This document shows, in pieces, positions 9,182-17,751 of a DNA stretch of 51,235 nt. The position numbers and the translations under genes are program-made. The notes beneath the pieces are model-generated. The model saw nothing but the letters and a program-made list of their open reading frames with translations, had not been told where the DNA came from and made no database searches. How positions within the stretch are numbered: position 1 is the stretch's first letter; the number at the start of each line of letters is the position of its first letter. Source of the DNA: an uncultured bacterium (GTDB lineage: Bacteria; Acidobacteriota; Thermoanaerobaculia; Multivoradales; JAHEKO01); contig CAJQNK010000131.1 of NCBI GenBank assembly GCA_905479655.1, positions 1-51,235 of the forward strand, in the 5' to 3' direction.

Positions 9182-9239
9182 CAGCGACGAGGCTTCAGCG
9201 ACGAGGCTTCAGCGACGAGGGTTCAGGACGGGGCTTCAG
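9182..9239. repeat. 14-bp tandem repeat, about four copies
   Basis: Three near-identical units of CAGCGACGAGGCTT (9182-9223) are followed by a degenerate fourth (9224-9236). The array sits between the convergent ends of the hydrolase remnant and the membrane protein gene, and the latter's TGA stop (9236-9238) is formed within it. Confidence 0.85.
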
Positions 9240-9880
9240 GAAGCTCGATGCCCTCGACGCGCGGGAGTCGCCGAGCCCGGCCGCGGGTGGGCCACCGGGC
9301 AGAGGAAGAGCAGCAGGGCCGAGAAGAGCAGCACGAGGGAGAGCAGGAAGGTGATCTTGCGACTTCCCATCGCGGGGATGAGCAGGAAGCTCACGCCCAG
9401 GGTGCCGAGGATGCTGCCGAGGGTCGAGACCGCGTAGATCCTGCCGGCGACCCGCCCCGACTGGTCGACGGACTCGAGCGTCAGGCGGATGGCGAACGGC
9501 GAGTACATCCCCAGTAGCGTCAGCGGAAAGAAGACCAGGGCGACGGAGGCGTAGAGACTGCCGATCCGCGTGCTCTCGGTGAGCGCGAAGATCCCGGCGA
9601 AGGTCGCCTCGTAGGCTCGCGGGATCAGGGAGATGTAGAGCGACGACACCATGATGAGCCCACCCAGGAGCCGGGGCGACGGTACGCGGTCGGCCAGCGT
9701 CCCGCCGACGAAGTAGCCGAGGGTGAGAGCCGCCAGGACGGACGAGATGATGGCGGCCCAGGTCGTGATCGAGCCTCCGAAGTACGGGTTGAGGTAGCGA
9801 CTCACCAGCATCTCGAAGCCCATGACCACGAACCCGGTCAGGAAGGCGTTGAGGTAGACGACAGCCCGAGTGACGATCAT
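9236..9880 (-). CDS. Membrane protein resembling the membrane half of fused MFS/spermidine-synthase proteins
   Basis: 214 aa with about six hydrophobic segments. It opens MIVTRAVVYLNAFLTGFVVMG with a conserved-looking E-x-x-x-SRYLNPYFG (about 23-35), typical of the N-terminal membrane module found in fused MFS/spermidine-synthase proteins. A second cluster (SPFAIRLTLES, AVSTLGSILGTLGVSF) matches the GSIxGT region of that module. Its start overlaps the stop of the upstream synthase-like gene by 4 bases (ATGA), so the two are translationally coupled and probably work together. In most relatives the two modules are one polypeptide, usually membrane part first; here they are split and the order is reversed. 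Function unknown. The C-terminus is arginine-rich and ends in a tandem repeat, so the extreme tail may be altered. Confidence 0.7.
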   Translation of the reverse strand: MIVTRAVVYLNAFLTGFVVMGFEMLVSRYLNPYFGGSITTWAAIISSVLAALTLGYFVGGTLADRVPSPRLLGGLIMVSSLYISLIPRAYEATFAGIFALTESTRIGSLYASVALVFFPLTLLGMYSPFAIRLTLESVDQSGRVAGRIYAVSTLGSILGTLGVSFLLIPAMGSRKITFLLSLVLLFSALLLFLCPVAHPRPGSATPARRGHRAS

Positions 9881-10875
9881 CCGTCCTCCCGCCGGCCCTG
9901 GTTGTGCCGCTCGAGGGCTTTGAGGTAGTTCACGGGGGCGAAGTCGTCCGTCAGCACCCGGGCCTCCTCGGACAGCGGGACGAGGGCGCGGTGCCGGAGG
10001 AGATCGGGCAGAGAGTGGTGCAACCCGTGCTCCTCCTGCAGGGCTGCCGCCCTCTCCCGCAGCTCCTCGACCGCCTTCGTCGGGCCGTCATAGGCGACCA
10101 CCACGGTGTTGCCCAGCGCCCGATACAGATCCACGTGGTCGAAGACGGAGGCGACCGTCGCGATGGCGCTGTCGAACACCATCGAGCCGGGGTCGATGTT
10201 CTGGACGACGCAGCCACCGGCGTTCAACCGACTCCTGACGAGCTCGTAGAACTGCTGGGTGAGCAGGTGGAACGGGACGTACGGCCCCCGGTAGGCGTCG
10301 ACCAGGACGAGGTCCCAGGTCTCCTCGGAGCCTGACAGCACCAGTCGGCCGTCCGCCTCGGTGATCCGATAGCCCGGCTCCTCCCGGATCGCGAAGTGCT
10401 CCATCGCCAGCCGCACGACGTCGGGGTCGAGCTCCACCGCGTGGACCGAGGCTGCCGGCAGATGCCGATGGAGGTACCACGACGTCCGGCCACCCCCGAG
10501 GCCGATCATCAGGATGTCGTCCAGGCGGTCGGCGTAGACGACGCCCACCGTCATCAGTCGGGTGTAGGGAACGGGGAGCTCGAGCTCGTCGCCGACCACC
10601 ATCTTCGACTCCGTGTACAGCTCGTCGTTCAGCCCGAAGCGCATCGTCACATGGGGTCCGTCGCGATAGACGTAGATGTTGTTGTACTCGGACTCCACCG
10701 CGGCCAGCAGCTCCTCACCCCCGGCGGGGGCCACCTCGCCGTCGTCGTTCAGAAAGGAGACGACCTCGATCGCCAGGACCAGGGCCAGCAGGCCGAGGAG
10801 GACCATCCTCAGGCGCCCACCCCCGGACGTCGACCGGCCCTCCGGAGGCTCTCCTGACTGCGGTGTCTCGCTCAT
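9877..10875 (-). CDS. Spermidine-synthase-like methyltransferase-fold protein, membrane-anchored
   Basis: 332 aa with one N-terminal hydrophobic segment (RMVLLGLLALVLAIEVVSFL, about 23-42). The rest resembles the polyamine synthase (PABS) fold: an N-terminal beta domain (YNNIYVYRDG), the glycine-rich cofactor loop ILMIGLGGGRTSWYL (about 121-135), an acidic strand end VHAVELDPDVVRLA, and DLVLVDAYRG. The loop reads GLGGGRTS rather than GGGDG, and the DAYRG segment lacks the DxxD pair needed for aminopropyl transfer. True spermidine synthesis is therefore doubtful; many such proteins are of unknown function. Coupled by ATGA overlap to the membrane protein downstream. It follows the M28 peptidase gene by 12 bases, so all three may form one operon. 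Confidence 0.75.
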   Translation of the reverse strand: MSETPQSGEPPEGRSTSGGGRLRMVLLGLLALVLAIEVVSFLNDDGEVAPAGGEELLAAVESEYNNIYVYRDGPHVTMRFGLNDELYTESKMVVGDELELPVPYTRLMTVGVVYADRLDDILMIGLGGGRTSWYLHRHLPAASVHAVELDPDVVRLAMEHFAIREEPGYRITEADGRLVLSGSEETWDLVLVDAYRGPYVPFHLLTQQFYELVRSRLNAGGCVVQNIDPGSMVFDSAIATVASVFDHVDLYRALGNTVVVAYDGPTKAVEELRERAAALQEEHGLHHSLPDLLRHRALVPLSEEARVLTDDFAPVNYLKALERHNQGRREDG

Positions 10876-10887
10876 ACCGTTCGTGGA

Positions 10888-11904
10888 TCACCCGGCCGGG
10901 CGGAACCCGATCTCCTCGAGGCTCGCGAGCAGCACCGAGCCCACGATCTCGAAGCTCCGGGCCGACAGCTTGTCGATGGTGTCCTCCTCCGTGTGCCAGT
11001 AGGAGTTGTCGTCCCAGCCGGGGCCATAGTGTAGATCGATCAGGAGCAGCGACGGGATCCCGGCCGCGAGGAGCGGGGTGTGGTCGTCGATGACGGCGAG
11101 CAGGGGCCCGGAGAAGTGGCGCTCCACCCCGAGGACCCGAGCCTTCTCCGCCACCAGACGCCAGAGCCACGGGGTCGATTCGAGCTCCCGCGAGATGCTC
11201 AGGCGTCGGTCGCCGATCATGTCGACCACGATCGCCGCCGCCACCTCCTCCAGCTCGCCGGACTCTCGGAGGGAGGCGGCGAGGCGGCGGGATCCGTAAA
11301 GCCCGTCCGCGGGTGGCCCTCCCTCCCCGAGGGACTCCTCCCCGTCGAGGAAGGCGATGCGCACGGTCGTCGAGCCGGGGGCCTCGGTGAGGCAGCGCGC
11401 CATCTCCAGCAGAAGGCCCACGGAGGAGCCGCCGTCGTTGGCGCCGACGAACTCCACCCCGGGCACGCGCTTGCCGTCGTAGTGCCCGCCAAGGATCACG
11501 ACCCGCCCCGATGGCCCCGGCAGATCGACCAGCAGGTTCGCCATCGCCACCTCCGCCGACCCTGGAGGCCCCTCCGCGAGGAGCTCCTGCCGAGTCGGCT
11601 CGAGGCCGAGTCGGCGCAGCGTCCCCACGATGTACTCCCGGGTCTGCCGGATGCCTTCGGAGCCGGCGTGGCGCGGCCCGAAGGCGACGACCCGCCGCAC
11701 ATGCTCGAGCGCTCGGGCGCCGTCCACGCAGTGGGCGGTAGGCCCGACGGCCCGTCGTTCGCCGGCACCGCGACCCGGAGGCGTGTCCCGCGAATCTCCT
11801 CCCCGGCACGCCGTCGCGAAGGCGGCGCCGGCGAGCAACAGAGCCAGCGGACAGACGAGGGCGGCCGGGCTGCGGGCTTGCGAGTGTCGGAGGGAGGATC
11901 CCAC
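10888..11904 (-). CDS. M28-family zinc lipoprotein, glutaminyl-peptide cyclotransferase-like
   Basis: No ATG precedes the homologous region, so I place the start at GTG 11904. This gives a 338-aa protein with a hydrophobic signal (PLALLLAGAAFATAC) ending in a lipobox-like cysteine. The metal ligands of the M28 fold are visible: His in GGHYDG, Asp in VGANDGGSSVG, Glu pair in FLDGEES, Asp in VVDMIGD and His in DDHTPLL. The combination GANDGGSSVG, DGLYGSRRLA, DDHTPLLAAGIPSL and YWHTEEDT follows glutaminyl-peptide cyclotransferases (pyroglutamate formation at peptide N-termini) more closely than aminopeptidases. Activity is inferred from that pattern. It would act in the periplasm. Start confidence is moderate; no strong ribosome site is seen. 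Confidence 0.8.
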   Translation of the reverse strand: MGSSLRHSQARSPAALVCPLALLLAGAAFATACRGGDSRDTPPGRGAGERRAVGPTAHCVDGARALEHVRRVVAFGPRHAGSEGIRQTREYIVGTLRRLGLEPTRQELLAEGPPGSAEVAMANLLVDLPGPSGRVVILGGHYDGKRVPGVEFVGANDGGSSVGLLLEMARCLTEAPGSTTVRIAFLDGEESLGEGGPPADGLYGSRRLAASLRESGELEEVAAAIVVDMIGDRRLSISRELESTPWLWRLVAEKARVLGVERHFSGPLLAVIDDHTPLLAAGIPSLLLIDLHYGPGWDDNSYWHTEEDTIDKLSARSFEIVGSVLLASLEEIGFRPAG

Positions 11905-12017
11905 GGTGGTTCGGCTGGGGCACCCTGCCCCGGCGGGCAGGCGAGAGGCTCGCGAGACCGAGGGTAGCACCGCGCCGATCGGTCTCGAGATCGGACGGGT
12001 CCCTCGGGGAAGGTGCG

Positions 12018-12908
12018 TCAGCGCCGCAGCTGGACGAGCAGCACGCCCGCGGCTGCGGTGGCCAGGCCGACGACCTGGACCGGGGTGATCGTCTCCCCGA
12101 GGAAGATCCAGGCGAGAACGGCGATCTGGATCAGCATGGTGTTGTTCACGACGCTCGACTCCGTCGCCGAGAGCTGGCGCAGGGTCCGGTTCCAGAGGGT
12201 GAAGGCGAACGCCGTGTTGACCACGGCGAGCCAGGCGATGATCGCCCAGCTCCGGGCCTCCAGCCGGGGCGGGCCTTCCAGGACGAGCCCGGCTCCGAGG
12301 AGCAGGCCGGAGCCGACGGCCATCGAGAGGGTCGTCACGACGAAGACGTCGGGGCGGGACCGGTTGACGTGACGACCGAGGAAGGAGGCGCCGGCGTTGG
12401 CGGCGAGACCCACCGCGGCGGCGACCAGGCCGAGAGTCCGGGCCTCGAGCGCCGGGCTCTCTTCCTGCAGGAAGAGCGCCGCCCCGACCAGCAGGAGGAG
12501 GGCGCCGACGACCTGCAGCCGGGTCGGCCGCTCGCCCAGGAGGGGCACGGAGAGCACGGCGACGACGACCGGAGTGCAGCTGAGGACCAGGGAGAGGGTG
12601 GCCGCCGGGATGGCCGCCAGGGCGACGAACTGGGCCCCCTGGGTCAGGGCGTACAGGACGATCCCGAGCCCACAGAGCGTCCGCCACTCCGATCGTCCGA
12701 GGGCCGCCACCCGCGCCCGCCGCGCCGGCGAGAACACCACCCAGGGGAGCAGCACCAGGGTCGCGAGGCCGTAGCGGAGGCCGGCGAAAAGGATCGGCGG
12801 CATCTCCTCCAGGCCGATCTTGATCAGGACCCAGGAGGTCGACCAGAGGAACGTGACGAAGAGGGCCTGCGCGACGGCGGCGGGACGAGAGGCGGAAGGC
12901 TCGGGCAC
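12018..12908 (-). CDS. EamA/DMT-family permease
   Basis: 296 aa made of two tandem EamA domains, about ten transmembrane helices. Typical features are VTFLWSTSWVLIKIGLEEMPP at the N-terminus, RYGLATLVLLPWV, and the second repeat GASFLGRHVNRSRPD...LAVVNTAFAFTLWNRTLRQLSA. Members export amino acids, metabolites or drugs across the inner membrane; the substrate cannot be told. GTG start at 12908 with GGAG a few bases upstream. It sits between the M28 gene and the defence-like operon on the same strand with gaps of 113 and 46 bases, so it is probably its own unit or a run-on of the upstream operon. Confidence 0.88.
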   Translation of the reverse strand: MPEPSASRPAAVAQALFVTFLWSTSWVLIKIGLEEMPPILFAGLRYGLATLVLLPWVVFSPARRARVAALGRSEWRTLCGLGIVLYALTQGAQFVALAAIPAATLSLVLSCTPVVVAVLSVPLLGERPTRLQVVGALLLLVGAALFLQEESPALEARTLGLVAAAVGLAANAGASFLGRHVNRSRPDVFVVTTLSMAVGSGLLLGAGLVLEGPPRLEARSWAIIAWLAVVNTAFAFTLWNRTLRQLSATESSVVNNTMLIQIAVLAWIFLGETITPVQVVGLATAAAGVLLVQLRR

Positions 12909-12954
12909 GAGGTTACTCCGTGGGGCCGCGCGACCTCTCCGCGAGCCGAGGCCC

Positions 12955-15507
12955 TCAGGACGTCGGTTCGTCCACCTCGCTCGTCACCGGGGAAGACCGG
13001 ACGTTCTCGGACAGTCTCTCGAGCACGCTCTCCTTCCTTTCGGCCGGCGGGTCGCAGCCCAGAAACGAGACCCTCTCGGCCTCGACCCAGCGGTCCGTCA
13101 TGACTCCGGGGAGGCGGGGACCGTACGGCGAGGAAGAGCCGCCGGCACCGGCCTCCTCGGGCTGCGCGGCCTCCTCGGGCTGGGCAGTTTCCTCGTCCCA
13201 GCGGGCGAATCCGGGATTCGTGCTGCCGTCCCAGTTCACGCCGCGCAGCACGTCGCCGACGGCGAAGTTCTCCGAGGAGTCCGCCTCCAGCAGGAGGAAC
13301 AGGCAGCGGAACTCCGGCGGCTCGCTGACTCCCTGGATGAACCACGCCCCGGTCTCGGCACGGATACGTCGTGAGAGGTCCTCGATCTCGACGGTGGACT
13401 GAGGATCGATCCTGTCCAGCGGTCCGAACGGCAGGAGCACCGGGCGACCCTGCTGCGCCGCGGTGAGGTCGCTACGCTCGAAGGGCGGCGCGGAACTGCC
13501 GGACAGCCGGTCGATCCACACACGACGAAGATTCCTCTCCTCTTCCTCCATCCAGGGGATCTCGGAGAACGCCTGGAAGGCCTCCGAAGCCCCGTCGGTC
13601 TCTCCGACGAGCACCCTGTACACCGCCCACGTGTCTCCGACTCTCGCGCTCCAGGGCGCGAGGCTCCTCGCTCGCTCACAGGACGAGCTCAAGCCCTCGG
13701 ACACCTTGTCGGAACCGTTCGGCTTGAACTCCGGGCGCACGCTACCCAGCCGGCAGACCGCCTCGTGCAGGGCGATGGAGTCCTCGAGGGTAGGCGCCTC
13801 CTTCTTGGCGCGCTCGAATCTGTCGATCGCGCCTCGGAGGTCGCCGCCCTCCATCGCGTGATGGAGGCGCAGTGCCAGGCCCTCGACCGGATCGGGGTTC
13901 AGAGTGATCGTGAGCCGGAACCGCGGCTTCTGAGTCGGGCGCTCACCGAGCTCCGGTCCAGGGACCGCCCGGTTGGCCAGGTCGTGATAGCCGACCACGA
14001 GCTGTCGCCACCCGACAGTCTCCCGCCCGTACTCCCAGATGTCGACGGCGTACCGCCCCTCCTGATCGAGGTTGCCGCGGAACACCTCTCTGGAGTCGGA
14101 GGCGCTGTCCTGATCGACGATCTGGACGGTCTGGGTGAAGGACTCGCGACTGAGACGGAGCGCCGGATCGACGCTGTCGCCCTCGTCCTCGACCCCCTGG
14201 AACTCGACCAAGACCGTCTGAGGCTCTTCGATGCGAAACCGGAAGGCCTGCGGCAAGCCGTCGAACTCCCTTTTCAGCACGACGGCCTCGTCGACCGGAA
14301 CTCCTCGCGCTCCGAGGGGCGCATGGGGAAGTCGGGCCAACGGCAAGGAGTACAGGACGATCACCGCCACGGTGGCGACGGCCGTTATCACGAGCAACCA
14401 GCGCGGTGGCCCCGCTCCTCTGGGAGGAGTGCCCGGCGGAGAAGCCAGGCCGTTCGCGAGGCCCAGCGACGCAGGCGTCATGACGAGCCAGACAACAGCG
14501 GCCAGGCTCGCGACGTCGAAGGAGGCCGCGGACCGGGTCGCCAGCGCCCAACGCCAGCCCATCACCAGCAGCCCTCCCACCAACAGGGAGATGGCGGCAC
14601 CTGCCAGGAGCCGGGTCCGAACACCCGCCCGGTGGGCCAGGGCGACGAAGGCACCAGCTCCCCCTCCGAAGACGAAAGCAAGAACGACGCTCGCGGCGAC
14701 CGCCAACCCGCCCACGGTGACCGCCAGATCGCTCCAGGTATCAGTCGGCCAGGTGAACATCAGAACGAGGAGCAGCCCGGCCACCGGTAGGGCAACCCAT
14801 CGCGCCAGGGTCAACAGCTCGACGACGACTCCAGTCGTCCAGTCCAGATACCGATCGATCGGCACCCGATCGCGTGCCGCGGGCACGAACGCCGTCGCCA
14901 ACAGCCCCGAGGCGAGCAGCATCAGAAGCCACTGCGCGGCCTGCAGGCCGAGGGGGACCAGCACCGCGGCCAGCAGAAGACCGCCGAGGATCGTTCCCAT
15001 CAGGAGCTTGCGGAGGACCGTGCCCCACGGTGGCTTGGCGGGCGCCAGGGCCGAACGAGAACGCAGGGCGAGTACCAGCCGACGCGACCGCTGGAGCCGT
15101 GGAAGGAGCTTCTGCAGGTCCTCGTTCTCGACGGCGATGAGGTACGCCTCGACCTGCTGGTCCACGGAACCACTCTCGAGACGCTGGACTACCCATTCTC
15201 CGAGAGCTGGGGCGGCGTCGAGCCGGAGGAGGAGCCCCGCCGCGGTCAGACGGGTCGCGTCGCGGTCGAGAGCCAACTTGAGCTGCCGAACGGCGCGCTC
15301 CCTCTCCGGCTCGGGCAGCCGAACGACCTCCTGGCTGGCGTGCTCCCTGACGCTCTCGTCGGGGTCGCCCACCGCCAAGTGGACCAGCCGCTCCCGTGCG
15401 CTCACCGATCGGATCGCCGCCAGCGCGCTGACGGCGTTCCGACGGACGCGAGGAGTGCGATCGGCGCCGAGATACTCCTCGATGATGGGAAGTGGATCAC
15501 GACCCAT
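12955..15507 (-). CDS. HEAT-repeat and multi-span membrane protein, third gene of TIR-SIR2/STAND operon
   Basis: 850 aa in three zones. Residues 1-125 are HEAT-like helical repeats (TPRVRRNAVSALAAIRS, DESVREHASQEVVRL). Residues about 165-425 contain many hydrophobic segments, roughly nine to ten membrane spans. Residues about 440-850 are a large soluble part, with a beta-rich section (FRFRIEEPQTVLVEFQ) and helical section (DLRGAIDRFERAKKEAPT), ending in a proline/glutamate-rich tail. I recognise no enzyme motif. The ATG overlaps the STAND gene stop by 11 bases, so translation is coupled. Because many STAND proteins carry a repeat C-terminus, the HEAT zone may have been split from the STAND polypeptide. 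A membrane-disrupting or signalling role is plausible but inferred only from context. Confidence 0.8.
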   Translation of the reverse strand: MGRDPLPIIEEYLGADRTPRVRRNAVSALAAIRSVSARERLVHLAVGDPDESVREHASQEVVRLPEPERERAVRQLKLALDRDATRLTAAGLLLRLDAAPALGEWVVQRLESGSVDQQVEAYLIAVENEDLQKLLPRLQRSRRLVLALRSRSALAPAKPPWGTVLRKLLMGTILGGLLLAAVLVPLGLQAAQWLLMLLASGLLATAFVPAARDRVPIDRYLDWTTGVVVELLTLARWVALPVAGLLLVLMFTWPTDTWSDLAVTVGGLAVAASVVLAFVFGGGAGAFVALAHRAGVRTRLLAGAAISLLVGGLLVMGWRWALATRSAASFDVASLAAVVWLVMTPASLGLANGLASPPGTPPRGAGPPRWLLVITAVATVAVIVLYSLPLARLPHAPLGARGVPVDEAVVLKREFDGLPQAFRFRIEEPQTVLVEFQGVEDEGDSVDPALRLSRESFTQTVQIVDQDSASDSREVFRGNLDQEGRYAVDIWEYGRETVGWRQLVVGYHDLANRAVPGPELGERPTQKPRFRLTITLNPDPVEGLALRLHHAMEGGDLRGAIDRFERAKKEAPTLEDSIALHEAVCRLGSVRPEFKPNGSDKVSEGLSSSCERARSLAPWSARVGDTWAVYRVLVGETDGASEAFQAFSEIPWMEEEERNLRRVWIDRLSGSSAPPFERSDLTAAQQGRPVLLPFGPLDRIDPQSTVEIEDLSRRIRAETGAWFIQGVSEPPEFRCLFLLLEADSSENFAVGDVLRGVNWDGSTNPGFARWDEETAQPEEAAQPEEAGAGGSSSPYGPRLPGVMTDRWVEAERVSFLGCDPPAERKESVLERLSENVRSSPVTSEVDEPTS

Positions 15508-17749
15508 GACTCTGGATCCTCTCGATCAGGAAGGGGAGGTGCCGCCGGGCCCCCACGTCGCCGCCGGACAGTGCGGCTCGCAGCTGTCCGATGGCGGTGT
15601 TCTCGTCCCGCAGGCGATCGGACAGCTCCCGGAACCTCCTCAGCTCCACCCATTCCGGCTCCGACAGGGCTCGGCGGTTGTCGCGCAGGACGACGCTGAT
15701 CTCTCGGCGAAGCTCGGTCGAGAGACGCTCGTCATCGGGCTCCTTCCGCCGTTGGTAGGTCCGACACCAGCTCCTGACCTCCTCCGGTCTCGTCTCCTCG
15801 AGGATCGCGCTCTCCAGGAAGAGCTCCGGACTCAGCTGGCCGAGGTCCAGACGGGCCTCGTGGAGGCGCAGAACGCGCAGATCCTCGGCCGTGAGGGGGC
15901 TCCTCTCCTGAGCGCGGAGAGTCGAGACGCCGTCGACCCGGGCAGCATCGAAGCGCTCGATCGCCTCGCGTAGCCGTCGATACTCGGTACCGAGCAGCCG
16001 ATGACGAATCGCGCGGTCGACGGCGCCGATCAGGAACTCGTGCATGATCTCCACGAACCAGCCCCCCAGCCTTCGCTCGATGCGAACGACCCGGTCACGC
16101 AACAGCTCGAGGATCGCGTCGCGCAGGACGGAATGGCGGTAGCGCGCTCCGACCAGATCCTCGCGGCTGACGATGTTGCGCGTGCCCTGAGCGGTGATCA
16201 ACGGCTCCAGGGTCTCGAGGATCTCGGCGCGGAGCAACGTGTCGGAGTCGACCGAACCGGCCGCCCTTCCGTCCTCCTCGTCGGCCGCATCCACCTCCAG
16301 GATGGCTTGCAGGCATTCGACCAGCCTTCGCTCACGGGGAGTGGAAGGGCTGCGGGCCCCCATCTCGCCAAGGTCCTCGATCAGGCGGTCGAGGAACCGG
16401 CCGAAGTAGCCCTCGAGGATGCTCTCGGTCTCCGTCAGCGGCGACCCCTCCTCCTTCTCGCTCGTGAGCGCCGACAGCGGGATCGTGCCGCCGGCCGGTC
16501 TCTTCTCCCACAGACGGCCACAGACGATCTGGATGTGCGCCGGCTCGATGAACTGGTCTTCGCGCGCGAGCTGCCTCTTGATGAGCTCGTAGCACTCGTC
16601 GTCGAACGGCTGTCGATAGACGGCGGCGGGACTGCAGATCGCCTCCTCAGCGCGCTCGAGGCCGAGGAAGCTGAGGTGATACGAGTTGGCATCGAGATCG
16701 GGAGCGAACCGCCGGATGGGATCCAGATGTGCGATGTAGTCGTCCCGCATCGACAGCACGACCCGGATCGACAGGCTCTCTCCCACCAGGCTGGGACGCA
16801 GGAGGTTCTCCAGCTCCTCGATGAACGCGGTGCGCAGGCGCCAGTCCGGCAGCTCGATCTCCGAAGCTCGGGCCCGAGCCACCGGGCCGGGGTCGACAAA
16901 CCGGGTGAAGAGCTCCTCGAACTGGTCCACGATGAGGATCAACTCCGTATGGGCCGACCGCTCGGCATAGACGTCGCCGATGTGGCTGAAGAAGCGATGG
17001 AGATCGGGTAGGGGCAGAGCCAACCAGTCGAGGAGCTCCTCGTAGTCCGAGCCCAATCGACGGTCGGCGAGCGCCTCCTCCAACTCGTCGCAGGGTGTCT
17101 CCAACGACAGCTCCGGCCCTTCTCCATCGAACCACGGACTGACGGTCCGGAGATGCTCTCCGTACCTGGACAGCCCGACGTTGCCGCGCAGCCACCGGGT
17201 GAACCACGGAGTCACCCGGCCGAACTGGCGCAGCAGTGAGCCGGGCGTCGAGTCGGCTACCCTGATCTCCCCGATCAGGCTCCGCGGATCCAACTCCGGC
17301 CCGCCGTCCTCGAGAAGTCCCCTGAACCAGTCACGAAGGTCGAGCAGTGTCGGCCGGCTGCTCCCGCCGGTCTCGCGGTAGGCCGCCAGCACCCTCCTGA
17401 GCGCCGCCCTCTCCGCTGATGGCGGAGGCAGGAGACTCTCCAGGGTCGCCACCCGGACGGAGTCGATCGGTTGATCCTGCAGCCGCGCCCGGACCACCAG
17501 CAGGCCGGCTCGCTCCAAATCGGGGATGACGAGGGTGTTCAGAATCGAGGTCTTGCCCGCCCCGGACGGCGCGTGCAGCACCGACAGGCGGCTGGAGAGG
17601 ATCTTGGCACGCAGACGCTGCCCGTCGGCCTCGCGGCCGAAGAAGAGGTGACGATCCTCGGCCTGGTAGCTCTCCGCTCCCTTCCAGGGGTTGCCGGCGC
17701 GGCCTGGTCCCTGCGATCCGTCACCGATCGCTGTCGTTCCCCGAGCCAC
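15497..17749 (-). CDS. STAND NTPase, second gene of TIR-SIR2 operon
   Basis: I choose GTG 17749 as the start: it has a GGAGGGG ribosome site about 9 bases upstream and lies 2 bases after the TIR-SIR2 stop, giving 750 aa. The N-terminus NPWKGAESYQAEDRHLFFGRE is the characteristic lead-in of STAND ATPases. The P-loop is APSGAGKTSIL (about 60-70) and the Walker B region is LILIVDQFEELF (about 270-281). Later landmarks are LSMRDDYIAHLDPIRRFAPDL (sensor-like arginine in SMRDD), AVYRQPFDDE, a winged-helix-like region and WFVEIMHEFLIGAV. STAND proteins are nucleotide-dependent switches that oligomerise on ligand sensing. No repeat sensor follows inside this polypeptide; the HEAT domain begins the next gene. 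Probable role: the sensing or activating switch for the TIR/SIR2 effector. Confidence 0.88.
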   Translation of the reverse strand: MARGTTAIGDGSQGPGRAGNPWKGAESYQAEDRHLFFGREADGQRLRAKILSSRLSVLHAPSGAGKTSILNTLVIPDLERAGLLVVRARLQDQPIDSVRVATLESLLPPPSAERAALRRVLAAYRETGGSSRPTLLDLRDWFRGLLEDGGPELDPRSLIGEIRVADSTPGSLLRQFGRVTPWFTRWLRGNVGLSRYGEHLRTVSPWFDGEGPELSLETPCDELEEALADRRLGSDYEELLDWLALPLPDLHRFFSHIGDVYAERSAHTELILIVDQFEELFTRFVDPGPVARARASEIELPDWRLRTAFIEELENLLRPSLVGESLSIRVVLSMRDDYIAHLDPIRRFAPDLDANSYHLSFLGLERAEEAICSPAAVYRQPFDDECYELIKRQLAREDQFIEPAHIQIVCGRLWEKRPAGGTIPLSALTSEKEEGSPLTETESILEGYFGRFLDRLIEDLGEMGARSPSTPRERRLVECLQAILEVDAADEEDGRAAGSVDSDTLLRAEILETLEPLITAQGTRNIVSREDLVGARYRHSVLRDAILELLRDRVVRIERRLGGWFVEIMHEFLIGAVDRAIRHRLLGTEYRRLREAIERFDAARVDGVSTLRAQERSPLTAEDLRVLRLHEARLDLGQLSPELFLESAILEETRPEEVRSWCRTYQRRKEPDDERLSTELRREISVVLRDNRRALSEPEWVELRRFRELSDRLRDENTAIGQLRAALSGGDVGARRHLPFLIERIQSHGS

Positions 17750-17751
17750 GC

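Noticed and set aside
9877..10875. True spermidine synthase (speE)
   Set aside because: The catalytic acidic residues of the GGGDG and DxxD regions are missing and the protein is membrane-anchored.
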